NCBI GenBank assembly: GCA_034440115.1
Contig: JAWXBM010000011.1
Coordinates: 62,001-126,000 of the forward strand
Reading direction: 5' to 3'
DNA length: 64,000 bases
From: JAWXBM01 sp034440115
GTDB taxonomy: Bacteria > Pseudomonadota > Gammaproteobacteria > Xanthomonadales > SZUA-36
Shown here: positions 43,781 to 53,296 of the stretch, piece by piece
How the letters are laid out: each line of letters begins with the position of its first letter
Numbering within the stretch: position 1 is the stretch's first letter
Notes under the pieces: generated by a model
The model's database searches: none
What the model saw: the letters and a program-made list of their open reading frames with translations, nothing else
What the model was told of the DNA's origin: nothing
Translations under genes and position numbers: made by a program

Positions 43781-45255
43781 GCTGCCCCATGAGTCTGGCC
43801 ACGCTGCTGGAAGGTTGGGTGACGAGCCAACAAACGCGCACTGCTGAAGCTGTAATCGTCCAAGGCATCAGTCTCGATTCCCGCAAAGTAAAACCGGGCG
43901 ATGCCTTCGTTGCAGTGGCCGGTGAAGCTAGCCACGGTTTGAGATTCGCCATGGAAGCGCAGGCGCGCGGTGCGGTTGCGATTGTGCATGACGGCTTGGC
44001 GCCCATGGCTGATGTGCAGATTCCATGTATTTTGGTTGCTGGCCTGGCTAAACAACTTTCAGCCTTGGGTGCACGGTTTTTCCATGCGCCTTCTGACCGT
44101 TTAGTAGTGGCCGGTGTTACCGGCACCAATGGTAAAACTTCAACCGCGCATTTTATCGCCCAAGGCTGGCAGCGGGTATCTGGCAATGCCGGTTTGATAG
44201 GCACCATTGGTTATGGTGCTATGAACCGTTTACAGCCAGCCGATCTGACTACTCCTGATCCGATTTCGGTACAGCGCATGCTGTCTGAATGCATTGACAG
44301 CGGAGTGGAAAACGTAGCGATGGAAGTATCATCGCATGCACTGGACCAGGGACGTGTTGCTGATGTGGCATTTCAGGCGGCAGTGTTCACCAATCTGACG
44401 CGTGACCATCTTGATTACCACGGCTCCATGGCACGTTATGCGGCCGCCAAGCGTCGTCTGTTTACGGATTGCCAGCCACGTTTTGCCATCATCAACCGGG
44501 ACGACGAGTTTGGTCGGCAATTGATTGGTGAACTGGGCAGCAGTTGCGAAGTGTTGAGCTACGGCATCAACGGCAATGCTGAGTTGGCAGCCAAAGTGGT
44601 GCAAATGGATTCGTCCGGAATGAACCTGGAAATCTCCAGCCCTTGGGGTGGGGGACGTTTGCGCAGTGGTTTATTGGGGCGTTTTAATGTTTCCAACCTG
44701 TTGGCAGCGGCAGGCTCTTTGGCCTTGTTGGGAATGCCGTGGAACAAGGTGACACAGCAGTTAGAGCTGATGCAGCCGGTGCCGGGGCGCATGCACTGCC
44801 TGGGTGGAGAGGGTGGTCTGCCCCTAGTGGTAGTGGACTTTGCCCATACCCCGGATGCTCTGCGGCAAGCGCTGGAAGCCTTGCAGTCACACCTGCATGG
44901 TCGTCTGACCTGCGTATTTGGCTGTGGCGGAGATCGCGATCGCGGCAAGCGCGCCATGATGGCAGCGGTTGCAGAAAGTTTGTCAGATAAAGTTATATTG
45001 ACCAATGACAATCCGCGCAGCGAGGCGCCTGAAGCCATATTTGCCGACATGCTTGCGGGCATGCAGTCCCCGGAAAAAGCCATGGTCATGGCAGACCGTG
45101 CTGCAGCTATTCGCCTGGCCATAGAAGGCAGCCGTAACGGTGACATCGTGCTGGTAGCGGGCAAGGGCCATGAAACCTACCAGGAATTACACGGCAATCG
45201 CCTGCCATTCAGTGATGTGGCGGCGGTACAGGCAGTGCTGGAGCAAGCAGCATGA
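43777..45255 (+). CDS. murE: UDP-MurNAc-L-Ala-D-Glu:meso-diaminopimelate ligase MurE
   Basis: Adds the third residue of the peptidoglycan stem. 492 residues with ATP loop GVTGTNGKTSTAHFIAQ, NVAMEVSSHAL, FTNLTRDHLDYHGSM, FGCGGDRDRGKR, and TNDNPRSEAP. The DNPR motif marks the diaminopimelate-specific enzyme. Its substrate is the product of MurD, whose gene is not in this cluster. Overlaps ftsI (ATGA) and murF (ATGATG). Confidence 0.97.
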   Translation: MSCPMSLATLLEGWVTSQQTRTAEAVIVQGISLDSRKVKPGDAFVAVAGEASHGLRFAMEAQARGAVAIVHDGLAPMADVQIPCILVAGLAKQLSALGARFFHAPSDRLVVAGVTGTNGKTSTAHFIAQGWQRVSGNAGLIGTIGYGAMNRLQPADLTTPDPISVQRMLSECIDSGVENVAMEVSSHALDQGRVADVAFQAAVFTNLTRDHLDYHGSMARYAAAKRRLFTDCQPRFAIINRDDEFGRQLIGELGSSCEVLSYGINGNAELAAKVVQMDSSGMNLEISSPWGGGRLRSGLLGRFNVSNLLAAAGSLALLGMPWNKVTQQLELMQPVPGRMHCLGGEGGLPLVVVDFAHTPDALRQALEALQSHLHGRLTCVFGCGGDRDRGKRAMMAAVAESLSDKVILTNDNPRSEAPEAIFADMLAGMQSPEKAMVMADRAAAIRLAIEGSRNGDIVLVAGKGHETYQELHGNRLPFSDVAAVQAVLEQAA

Positions 45256-46610
45256 TGCGCTTGCGGCTGTCAGAAATCAGCCAAACACTGGGCTTAGCGG
45301 ATCCGGCCTTCGAAGCAATCATTGAAAGCATCGTGACCGACAGTCGTAAAGTTCGCTATGGATCTCTGTTTGCGGCTTTGCCGGGTAATGTGGCAGATGG
45401 ACATGACTTCGTAAAAGCGGCGGTGAAAACGGGCGCGGTTGCAGTGCTGGTACAGAAGCCGGTTGAAGTGAATGTGCCGCAATTGCTGGTGGATGACGTG
45501 TTGCTGGCTTTGGGAAAGATTGCTGCCATGTGGCGCCAACGGCTGAATCCAAAAGTGATTGGAATCACTGGTAGCAATGGCAAAACCACCATTAAGGAAA
45601 TGCTGGCCAGTATTCTGCGCCAGCGGGCCGAAGTGTTGGCCACCGAAGGCAATTACAACAACGAATTGGGTGTACCACTGACCCTGTTCCGACTGGAAGA
45701 AACGCACCAGTTTGCCGTTCTGGAAATGGGTGCAGCAAAGCCAGGGGATATCAGCTATCTGGCTGGAATTGCCAAACCCGATGTCGGGCTGATCAGTAAT
45801 ATTGGCCCTGCTCATCTGGAAGGCTTCGGCAGTATCGAAGGAGTGGCAAAGACCAAAGGTGAAATGTACCAGGCGCTGCCGCAGCATGGCTGCGCGGTGA
45901 TCAACGGGGCAGAACCCTGGGTTGATTTGTGGCGCAACAGTAATTCCGCCGGGGATGCGCTGACATTTGGATTTAACCAGAACAATAACCAAAATTTTGA
46001 TGTTCAAATGCCAGCCGGCGGGTCCAGTCCCAGTGTGAGTACTCCACTGGGGCAATTTATTCTGCAGCTTGCTCTACCGGGCAAGCACAACCAACTCAAT
46101 GCTTTGGCTGCAACCGCTGCTGCGATTGCGTTGAATATTCCGGTCGAGCAGATTGCTGCAGGGCTGAAAGCGGTTCAGCCGCTGCCAGGCCGATTGAACG
46201 TTATCCATGCTGATGCCGGCTGGCTGGTAATAGACGATACCTACAATGCCAATCCAGCCTCGCTGTATTCGGCCTTGCAGGTGCTCGCAGGTATGCAAGG
46301 CAAAGCCTGGCTGGTGTTGGGCGACATGAAAGAGCTGGGTGAAGACAGCCGTAAGCTGCATGCCGAAGTTGGAGATGCAGCTCGTGCCATGGGTGTGAAG
46401 CGCATCTTCGCGACCGGCGAAATGTCTATGCAGACCGTAGATGCTTTTGGCGCCGGTGCCGATCATTTCGCGAATCGCAGCAGCCTGATTGAGGCGCTCA
46501 AGGCCGAATTACGTCCTGGCATCAACTGCCTGGTGAAAGGTTCTCGTTCCATGGGTATGGAACAAGTAGTGCACGCCATCGTTGGCAATAACCTGAAGAA
46601 GGCTTCCTGA
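45252..46610 (+). CDS. murF: UDP-MurNAc-tripeptide:D-Ala-D-Ala ligase MurF
   Basis: Completes the UDP-MurNAc pentapeptide. 452 residues: GITGSNGKTTIKEMLASIL as ATP site, TEGNYNNELGVPLTL, AVLEMGAAKPGDISYLAGI, SNIGPAHLEGFGS, IDDTYNANPAS and LGDMKELGE. Two adjacent ATG codons (45252 and 45255) could serve. The stop overlaps mraY by one base. Confidence 0.97.
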   Translation: MMRLRLSEISQTLGLADPAFEAIIESIVTDSRKVRYGSLFAALPGNVADGHDFVKAAVKTGAVAVLVQKPVEVNVPQLLVDDVLLALGKIAAMWRQRLNPKVIGITGSNGKTTIKEMLASILRQRAEVLATEGNYNNELGVPLTLFRLEETHQFAVLEMGAAKPGDISYLAGIAKPDVGLISNIGPAHLEGFGSIEGVAKTKGEMYQALPQHGCAVINGAEPWVDLWRNSNSAGDALTFGFNQNNNQNFDVQMPAGGSSPSVSTPLGQFILQLALPGKHNQLNALAATAAAIALNIPVEQIAAGLKAVQPLPGRLNVIHADAGWLVIDDTYNANPASLYSALQVLAGMQGKAWLVLGDMKELGEDSRKLHAEVGDAARAMGVKRIFATGEMSMQTVDAFGAGADHFANRSSLIEALKAELRPGINCLVKGSRSMGMEQVVHAIVGNNLKKAS

Positions 46611-47692
46611 TGCTGTTATGGCTGTTTGAAAAACTGGCGGATTTCAGTACGGCCTTCAATGTGTTCGGCTATATCACGCTGCGCAGCATTATGAGCGCTT
46701 TAACTGCTCTATTGTTATCGCTGCTGTTGGGGCCAGCTTTTATCCGCCGCCTGGTAAAAAATCAGGTGGGCCAGCCGGTCCGTGAGCTGGGTCCGCAAAG
46801 CCACTTCTCCAAGGCCGGCACCCCCACCATGGGTGGTGCCCTGATCCTGTTTTCCATCGTGTTGTCGACCTTGCTCTGGTCTGACCTGAGCATCCGCTAT
46901 GTGTGGCTGGTGCTGCTGGTTACCCTGGCATTTGGCCTGATTGGCTGGCTGGATGACTACAAGAAACTGGTGTTGCAGGATTCCAAAGGTTTGGCCGCCC
47001 GCTGGAAGTACCTGTTTCAATCGATATTCGGTTTGGCGGTTGCCATATTCCTGTATATGACCGCTGATATACCCGCGTCCACCGAGTTGATCGTGCCCTT
47101 CTTCAAAGGCGTTGCCATACCGCTGGGAATTTTTTACATCGTCAGCACCTACTTCATGGTGGTGGGTTTCTCCAATGCGGTGAATCTGACCGACGGTTTG
47201 GACGGCCTGGCCATTATGCCGTCGGTGTTTCTCGCCGCGGCCCTGGGTATCTTCGCCTACGTAGCCGGTCACTCAGTGTTTTCCGGCTACCTGGCCATGC
47301 CCTATATTCCAGGCGCGGGCGAACTCGCCATATTCTGCGGTGCACTGGGCGGCGCAGGTTTGGGATTCCTGTGGTTCAACACCTACCCGGCGCAGATCTT
47401 TATGGGCGATATCGGCGCTCTCTCCGTTGGCGCAGCGCTGGGTTTGATTGCCGTTATTGTGCGTCAGGAACTGGTGTTTATCCTGATGGCCGGTGTGTTC
47501 GTGATGGAAACTGTTTCAGTAATCCTGCAAGTGGCCTCATTCAAGCTCACCGGCAAACGCATATTCCGTATGGCGCCCATCCATCATCATTTTGAATTGA
47601 AGGGCTGGCCGGAGCCGCGAGTGATCGTCAGGTTCTGGATTATCTCCGTCATCCTGGTGCTGGCCGGCCTGGCCACGTTGAAGATTCGCTGA
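46610..47692 (+). CDS. mraY: Phospho-MurNAc-pentapeptide translocase MraY
   Basis: Integral membrane transferase forming lipid I on undecaprenyl phosphate. 360 residues, ten predicted helices; GTPTMGGALIL, LDDYKKLV, FSNAVNLTDGLDGLA and MGDIGALSVGA carry the Asp residues of the active site, and RMAPIHHHFELKGWPE is the cytoplasmic His loop. In most gammaproteobacteria murD follows; here ftsW begins 19 nt later. Confidence 0.97.
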   Translation: MLLWLFEKLADFSTAFNVFGYITLRSIMSALTALLLSLLLGPAFIRRLVKNQVGQPVRELGPQSHFSKAGTPTMGGALILFSIVLSTLLWSDLSIRYVWLVLLVTLAFGLIGWLDDYKKLVLQDSKGLAARWKYLFQSIFGLAVAIFLYMTADIPASTELIVPFFKGVAIPLGIFYIVSTYFMVVGFSNAVNLTDGLDGLAIMPSVFLAAALGIFAYVAGHSVFSGYLAMPYIPGAGELAIFCGALGGAGLGFLWFNTYPAQIFMGDIGALSVGAALGLIAVIVRQELVFILMAGVFVMETVSVILQVASFKLTGKRIFRMAPIHHHFELKGWPEPRVIVRFWIISVILVLAGLATLKIR

Positions 47693-47711
47693 GCGGGCAA
47701 GGGAGAGCAGC

Positions 47712-48935
47712 ATGAAAATGGTTGGGCGAACAGCCACACGAACGGGCAGAATAAAAATTCAGGCCAGGGAAAGCGGATTGGCGAAGCCCGATGTGGACCT
47801 TGATAGTTGGATCTTGATACCTGCCGTGTTGCTGTTGTCTATTGGCATAGTCATGGTGGGTTCGGCTTCGATTGCCATCGCCGAAGGACAGAACTCCCCG
47901 GCCTATTACTATTTGTTACGGCATTGCATCTACGTCTGCATGGGATTGGTGCTGGCCAGCTCGTTCCGCCTGGTATCCATTGATTTCCTTGAGCGCGTCA
48001 GTCGGCCCATGATGTTGTTGTCGGCGCTGACCCTGTTGCTGGTATTTATTCCCGGTATTGGCCATGAAGTGAATGGCAGCAAGCGCTGGATACGGCTGGG
48101 CTTCGTCAATTTCCAGGTAGTCGAAGCGGTCAAACTGATGGTGATTGTCTACATCGCCGGTTACCTGGCGCGCAAGGCAGACAAGGTATCCAGCCGTTTC
48201 TTTGATACCCTCAAGCCGCTGATTTTCGGCGGGGCGCTGGCTGGCATATTGCTGTTGCAACCCGACATGGGCAGTGCCGCCGTGATCGTAGCCATCATTG
48301 GTGGCCTGATCTGGTTGGCCGGTGCAGCCTGGAAGCATATCGCATTGCTGGCCATGCTGACCTTACCAGTCTTTGGCTTTGCTGCCATGGAACCGTACCG
48401 TTTACGCCGCATAGTCAGCTTTATGGACCCTTGGTCAGACCCATTCGCCAGCGGATTCCAGCTCACTCAGGCCTTGATCGCAGTAGGCCGTGGTGAAGTG
48501 TTTGGTGTGGGGCTGGGTGCCAGTATCCAGAAGCTGTTTTATTTGCCAGAGGCACACACCGATTTCATATTTGCGGTGCTGGCCGAAGAGTTTGGCTTAC
48601 TCGGTGTTCTGGTCATCCTCGGCCTGTTCATGTTGCTGGTAACGCGCATGATGATCATCGGTATGGTTGCGCATCGTCGCGGCCGGCCCTTTGCAGGTTT
48701 TCTGTCCTTTGGCGTGGGTCTGTGGTTTGGCATGCAGGCCATCGTCAGTATTGGCGTGAATCTGGGCGTGTTGCCCACCAAGGGTCTGACCCTGCCACTG
48801 ATCAGCTCAGGTGGTAGCAGTACTTTAATGACGATACTGGCGCTGGGTATGGTTTTACGCATTAAGTATGAACTGGACCGAGATGCCAGCCCGGAAGTGC
48901 GGCAACGCGTCAGCATCAAGCGGGCATTGGCATGA
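47712..48935 (+). CDS. ftsW: Septal peptidoglycan glycosyltransferase FtsW
   Basis: SEDS-family glycan polymerase partnered with FtsI. 407 residues and about ten transmembrane helices. Seen: GIVMVGSASIAIA, INGSKRWI-like NGSKRWIRLG, LQPDMGSA, EPYRLRRIVSFMDPWSDP, the long loop with FLPEAHTDFIFAVLAEEFG-like residues, and GLTLPLISSGGSS near the end. A basic N-terminal tail (about 25 residues) precedes the first helix. GGGAGAG lies upstream of the ATG, replacing the overlap seen elsewhere in the cluster. Confidence 0.96.
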   Translation: MKMVGRTATRTGRIKIQARESGLAKPDVDLDSWILIPAVLLLSIGIVMVGSASIAIAEGQNSPAYYYLLRHCIYVCMGLVLASSFRLVSIDFLERVSRPMMLLSALTLLLVFIPGIGHEVNGSKRWIRLGFVNFQVVEAVKLMVIVYIAGYLARKADKVSSRFFDTLKPLIFGGALAGILLLQPDMGSAAVIVAIIGGLIWLAGAAWKHIALLAMLTLPVFGFAAMEPYRLRRIVSFMDPWSDPFASGFQLTQALIAVGRGEVFGVGLGASIQKLFYLPEAHTDFIFAVLAEEFGLLGVLVILGLFMLLVTRMMIIGMVAHRRGRPFAGFLSFGVGLWFGMQAIVSIGVNLGVLPTKGLTLPLISSGGSSTLMTILALGMVLRIKYELDRDASPEVRQRVSIKRALA

Positions 48936-50092
48936 ATTCAGCTAACCAACTGACCCAGAAACCAGCACCGCAAAAAGTGCCGCAAAAAGTCATGATACTG
49001 GCGGGTGGAACCGGTGGGCATATATTCCCGGGCCTGGCTGTAGCTGCATCCTTGCGTGATCGGGGCGTGTCGGTGCATTGGCTCGGTGCCCGGGGTGGCA
49101 TGGAGTGCCAGAAAGTACCGGCGGCCAATATTCCCATGGATACCGTCGACATCACTGGTTTGCGCGGCAAGGGGCTGAATCGCTGGCTCAGTCTGCCATG
49201 GCATTTGTTGCAAGCTGTGCGGCAGGCGCGCGCGGTCATGCGTGCCCAAAAGCCCAATTGCGCGGTCAGTTTTGGTGGCTATGCCGCTGGTCCGGGTGGG
49301 CTGGCAGCGCGTTTCAGTGGCGTGCCCCTGGTGATACATGAACAGAACCGCATTCCCGGGCTGACCAACAAGGTTCTGGCGCGCTTTTCACGCCGTGTTC
49401 TGCAGGCCTTTCCGGAAACCTGGCCAGCGCATTTCAAAGCGGAAACCTGCGGCAACCCGGTGCGCAGCGACCTGGTTGCCATACTGCCTCCCGAGCAACG
49501 TCTGGCCGGGCGCAGTGGCCCCATGCGGTTGTTGATTACCGGTGGCAGTCAAGGTGCGCGGGCTTTGAATGAATTTTTGCCCAACGCAGTGGCCCGATTA
49601 CCGGCGGGCTGCGCCGTGGAAGTAAGGCATCAGACGGGAAAAGGTCGCGCCACCGAAACTGCTCAGGCCTACCAAAAGGCTGGCGTAAAGGCCGAGGTGC
49701 GGGAGTTTATCGAGGATATGGCTGAGGCTTATGCCTGGGCCGACCTGGTGGTTTGCCGTTCAGGTGCCCTGACGGTATCTGAGTTGGCCGCTGCAGGGCT
49801 GCCGGCTATCCTGGTGCCATTTCCCTTCGCGGTAGATGATCACCAGACCCGCAACGCTGAGTTCCTGGTCAATGCGGGTGCAGCCCGTCTGCAGGCTGAA
49901 TCCAGTTGCACGATCGATGCCATGACCGGCCACTTACAGGAGTTGCTGTCTGATCGCGCCGGCCTGCTGCGGATGGCCAAAGCGGCGCGTGCTGTGGCTG
50001 TACCCGATGCGGCCGAACGAGTGGCCGATATTTGTTTGCAGAGCGCGACACCAGGACGTGGGGCAGGACATGGGGCAGGACGCAAGAAATGA
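48932..50092 (+). CDS. murG: UDP-GlcNAc:lipid I transferase MurG
   Basis: Peripheral membrane GT-B enzyme making lipid II. 386 residues: AGGTGGHIFPGLAVA and FGGYAAGPGGLAARF (the glycine-rich loops), HEQNRIPGLTNK, LLITGGSQGARALNEFLP, CRSGALTVSELAAAGLPAILVPFP and DDHQTRNAEFL. The last ~15 residues (TPGRGAGHGAGRKK) are a basic tail from a near-duplicated GGGGCAGGAC unit. ATGA overlaps at both ends. Confidence 0.96.
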   Translation: MNSANQLTQKPAPQKVPQKVMILAGGTGGHIFPGLAVAASLRDRGVSVHWLGARGGMECQKVPAANIPMDTVDITGLRGKGLNRWLSLPWHLLQAVRQARAVMRAQKPNCAVSFGGYAAGPGGLAARFSGVPLVIHEQNRIPGLTNKVLARFSRRVLQAFPETWPAHFKAETCGNPVRSDLVAILPPEQRLAGRSGPMRLLITGGSQGARALNEFLPNAVARLPAGCAVEVRHQTGKGRATETAQAYQKAGVKAEVREFIEDMAEAYAWADLVVCRSGALTVSELAAAGLPAILVPFPFAVDDHQTRNAEFLVNAGAARLQAESSCTIDAMTGHLQELLSDRAGLLRMAKAARAVAVPDAAERVADICLQSATPGRGAGHGAGRKK

Positions 50093-51534
50093 CACAGCGC
50101 GGCACACATCTGCAACCCATGCGGCGGATACAGCGCGTGCATTTTGTGGGTATTGGTGGTGCCGGCATGAGCGGCATAGCTGAAGTGTTGGTCAATCAGG
50201 GTTTTCAGGTCAGTGGCTCAGATCTGTCGGAAAGCAGCACAACCCGGCGGCTACGCGAACTGGGGGCCAGGGTATTTCTGCACCACGATGCAGCGCATAT
50301 CGAAGGTGCTGATGTACTGGTCGTATCCAGTGCCGTCAAGGCCAGTAATCCAGAAGTTGCAGCGGCACGGGAGTTGCGTATTCCCATCGTGCCCCGAGCT
50401 GAGATGCTGGCAGAGTTGATGCGCTTCCGGCGTGGTATAGCCGTGGCCGGTACCCACGGCAAAACCACCACTACCAGTCTTATGGCCAGCCTGCTGGCGG
50501 AAGCGGGCCTGGATCCGACTTTTGTCATAGGCGGCCTGCTCAACGCCTGGGGTAGCAATGCCCGCCTGGGCACAGGTGAGTACCTGGTGGCTGAGGCCGA
50601 TGAAAGCGATGGCTCATTCCTGCTGCTGCAACCCGTGGTAGCACTGGTTACCAATATCGACCGCGATCATCTGGAAAACTACGACGGCAGCTTTGACAAC
50701 CTGAAGAAGGCCTTCCTTGAATTTCTACACCATCTGCCGTTTTACGGCGTGGCGGTGTTGTGTCTGGATGATGAATGCCTGCAGGAAATCCTGCCGCAAG
50801 TGACCCGTGCTGTGGTCACCTATGGCCTGTCTGAACAGGCTGATATCCGCGCCAGTAATGTGCAACAGCACGGGCGTGCCATGTCGTTTGCTCTGCACCT
50901 GCCGAATGAAGAGAAAACCCACCCTGTAGTGCTGAATCTGCCCGGCCTGCACAATGTGCAGAATGCCCTGGGTGCTATCGCAGTGGCGTGGGAATTGGGT
51001 ATTGATGTTCCATCTGTATTGTCCGGTCTGACCGAATTTAAAGGAGTTGGCCGGCGATTCGCTGAGGTGGGCGAATACCCATGGGGTGATGGCGAAATCC
51101 TGGTGGTGGAAGATTACGGCCATCACCCTTCGGAATTGAAAGCTACTCTGGCCGCTGCGCGCGGTGGCTGGCCGGATCGGCGATTGGTGGCGGTATTCCA
51201 GCCACACCGCTTCAGCCGCACCCGTGATCTGTTTGATGACTTTGCGCAAGTATTGTCCGTCGCTGATGCTGTGGTTTTAACCGACATCTATGCTGCGGGC
51301 GAAGCACCGATAGATGGTATCGACAGCCGTGCCCTGTGCCAGTCCATCCGTGCCCGCGGCCGGGTTGAGCCGGTACTGATTGCGGATGTGGATAAGGTGA
51401 TTGCCGAACTACCTGCCATGCTGCAAGCCAATGACCTGGTGCTATTGTTAGGCGCCGGTAACATTGGTCAACTGGCGCAGCAGATTCGCGAGACCGGCCT
51501 CAAACAGTTTGAAGGTTGCCTGAAGCATGACTGA
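50089..51534 (+). CDS. murC: UDP-MurNAc:L-alanine ligase MurC
   Basis: Adds the first amino acid to UDP-MurNAc. 481 residues from the ATG at 50089: VHFVGIGGAGMSGIAEVL, SGSDLSES, VAGTHGKTTTTSLMASLL as ATP loop, EADESDGSFL, TNIDRDHLENY, EDYGHHPSELKATL and FQPHRFSRTRDL. The upstream in-frame start at 50032 lies inside the murG tail and is not used, because ATG 50089 overlaps the murG stop. Overlaps ddl by eight bases. Confidence 0.96.
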   Translation: MTQRGTHLQPMRRIQRVHFVGIGGAGMSGIAEVLVNQGFQVSGSDLSESSTTRRLRELGARVFLHHDAAHIEGADVLVVSSAVKASNPEVAAARELRIPIVPRAEMLAELMRFRRGIAVAGTHGKTTTTSLMASLLAEAGLDPTFVIGGLLNAWGSNARLGTGEYLVAEADESDGSFLLLQPVVALVTNIDRDHLENYDGSFDNLKKAFLEFLHHLPFYGVAVLCLDDECLQEILPQVTRAVVTYGLSEQADIRASNVQQHGRAMSFALHLPNEEKTHPVVLNLPGLHNVQNALGAIAVAWELGIDVPSVLSGLTEFKGVGRRFAEVGEYPWGDGEILVVEDYGHHPSELKATLAAARGGWPDRRLVAVFQPHRFSRTRDLFDDFAQVLSVADAVVLTDIYAAGEAPIDGIDSRALCQSIRARGRVEPVLIADVDKVIAELPAMLQANDLVLLLGAGNIGQLAQQIRETGLKQFEGCLKHD

Positions 51535-52477
51535 GCGAATCAAATTGCCGCCGATGAAAACCCAACATGCCAGGAATTTTGGCAAGGTCGGCTTGGTTGT
51601 TGGCGGGGATAGTGCCGAGCGTGAAGTTTCATTGAACGGCGGCCGTGCAGTAGCTGCTGCACTGGAACGCAAGGGTATTGTTCACCAGGTATACGATGGC
51701 CCCATGGCCCTGTTCGCCGGTATACGCCAGGGACAAGTGGAGCGGGTTTTCAACATCCTGCACGGACCCGGTGGCGAAGACGGTTCGCTGCAAGGTGCGT
51801 TGCAATTGATGGGCATTCCAGTCACCGGGTCTGATCTTGCTTCCTCAGCGCTGACCATGGACAAAGTGCGATCCAAGTGGTTGTGGCAACGTGTTGGTAT
51901 CAAAACACCACCTTTTATCTGCTTTGATCACAGCGCAACCGACTACCATCAGGCGGTGGAAAAATTTGGCTTGCCTTTGTTTGTCAAGCCGGCCGGGCTG
52001 GGTTCCAGTATCGGCATCAGTCGGGTTAAAAAGGCTGAAGATCTGGATGTCGCGGTGGCACTGGCGCGTCAATACGGTGCTATCACGATTGTCGAACAAG
52101 AAGTTCGTGGCGCTGAGTATTTCGCTGGCGTGCTGGATGGTGTTGTGCTGCCCTTGATTCGAGTATCCACGCCACGGGAATTTTACGACTACGGCGCCAA
52201 ATACGAGTCGAATGAAACTCAGTATTTCTGCCCTTGTGGTTTGGATCAAGCGATCGAAGCGGAACTGCGTGCCAAGTCACTGGAAGCATTCGAGCTGTTG
52301 GGTGCTTGCGGTTGGGGGCGGGTAGATTTCCTGCTGGACGAGCAGGGGCAAGCCTGGTTCCTGGAGGTCAATACTACCCCTGGGATGACCGACCACAGCC
52401 TGGTGCCACAGGCTGCAGCCGCTATCGGTGTGGATTTCGATGAATTGGTGTGGCGCATCCTGGAGACCAGCTTATGA
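51527..52477 (+). CDS. ddlB: D-alanine:D-alanine ligase
   Basis: ATP-grasp ligase making the D-Ala-D-Ala used by MurF. 316 residues: VGGDSAEREVSLNGG, HGPGGEDGSLQGALQLMGIP, TMDKVRSKWLWQ, FVKPAGLGSSIGISRV, EQEVRGAEYFAGVLDG, GWGRVDFLLDEQGQAWFLEVN and TTPGMTDHSLVPQAAAA. The first residues (MTERIKLPPMKTQHARN) form a short extra N-terminus. Overlaps ftsQ by ATGA. Confidence 0.96.
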   Translation: MTERIKLPPMKTQHARNFGKVGLVVGGDSAEREVSLNGGRAVAAALERKGIVHQVYDGPMALFAGIRQGQVERVFNILHGPGGEDGSLQGALQLMGIPVTGSDLASSALTMDKVRSKWLWQRVGIKTPPFICFDHSATDYHQAVEKFGLPLFVKPAGLGSSIGISRVKKAEDLDVAVALARQYGAITIVEQEVRGAEYFAGVLDGVVLPLIRVSTPREFYDYGAKYESNETQYFCPCGLDQAIEAELRAKSLEAFELLGACGWGRVDFLLDEQGQAWFLEVNTTPGMTDHSLVPQAAAAIGVDFDELVWRILETSL

Positions 52478-53286
52478 GCAGTAACAGAATGCGCCACTCC
52501 ACAACCCGGCACGCTACGCGACACGCCAAGGGGCACGCCACCCGCTACGAAGCGAGTCGCGGCTTCAGTCACGGTATCTGGCTGGTGTTGGCTTTGTTCG
52601 CGCTGGCTGTTGCTGGGACCACCTGGGTGAGCACGGGCATCGTCGCCTCCGAGCGCTGGCCAATTCGCTGGTTGGAAGTGAATGGTTCGTTCCAGCGGGT
52701 GAGTGCCGAGCAGTTGCGCTCCAGCCTGGCACCGCTGGTCAGTGCCAGTTTCTTTACAGTGGACTTGCAGAATCTGCACGCAGTTGCACTGCGCAAGCCC
52801 TGGGTCGCTGCGGTGAATGTGCAGAAAAAGTGGCCCGATACCGTAGTGGTCACAGTTGAAGAGTTCGAGCCGCTGGCGCATTGGAATGGGGTTGGTCTGG
52901 TATCTACCCGTCGTTCTGTATTCGATGCCCCCGATGCGCCTGAAATCCAGGGGTTGCCCTGGCTGGATGGGCCAGAAGGCCGACTGGAAGAAGTGCTGCA
53001 GCAGTGGGATCTGTTCAACTCCATGCTGGTTAAAGCCGGCCTGGAAATTGATCGTCTGGAGTTGCAGGAGCGTGGCTCATGGGCGATGCACGTCAACAAC
53101 GGTACCGTGGTGCAACTGGGGCGGGATGATCCAGTGAAACGGCTGCAGCGTCTGATGGATAGCTGGCGTGGCTTGATGGTTGACCACCAACTGCCGCCGC
53201 TGCGTATCGATTTGCGTTACACCAACGGGTTTGCGGTTCGTTGGCCTGATGAAACCAAGGTAATTGCTGGGATACAACAAAGGTAA
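52474..53286 (+). CDS. ftsQ: Cell division protein FtsQ
   Basis: Bitopic protein scaffolding the FtsBL complex. 270 residues from the ATG at 52474. An unusual His/Arg/Thr-rich cytoplasmic tail (TTRHATRHAKGHATRYEASR) precedes the transmembrane helix (GIWLVLALFALAVAGTTWV). A POTRA domain follows (IRWLEVNGSFQRVSAEQLR, VVVTVEEFEPLAHWNG) and then the beta domain (LRIDLRYTNGFAVRW). The earlier start at 52450 is inside ddlB. ftsA follows 10 nt after the stop. Confidence 0.94.
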   Translation: MSSNRMRHSTTRHATRHAKGHATRYEASRGFSHGIWLVLALFALAVAGTTWVSTGIVASERWPIRWLEVNGSFQRVSAEQLRSSLAPLVSASFFTVDLQNLHAVALRKPWVAAVNVQKKWPDTVVVTVEEFEPLAHWNGVGLVSTRRSVFDAPDAPEIQGLPWLDGPEGRLEEVLQQWDLFNSMLVKAGLEIDRLELQERGSWAMHVNNGTVVQLGRDDPVKRLQRLMDSWRGLMVDHQLPPLRIDLRYTNGFAVRWPDETKVIAGIQQR

Positions 53287-53296
53287 TGGCAGAATA

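Noticed and set aside
50032..50088. Longer MurC start
   Set aside because: Encodes the murG tail in another frame; the ATG at 50089 overlaps the murG stop and gives the family N-terminus.
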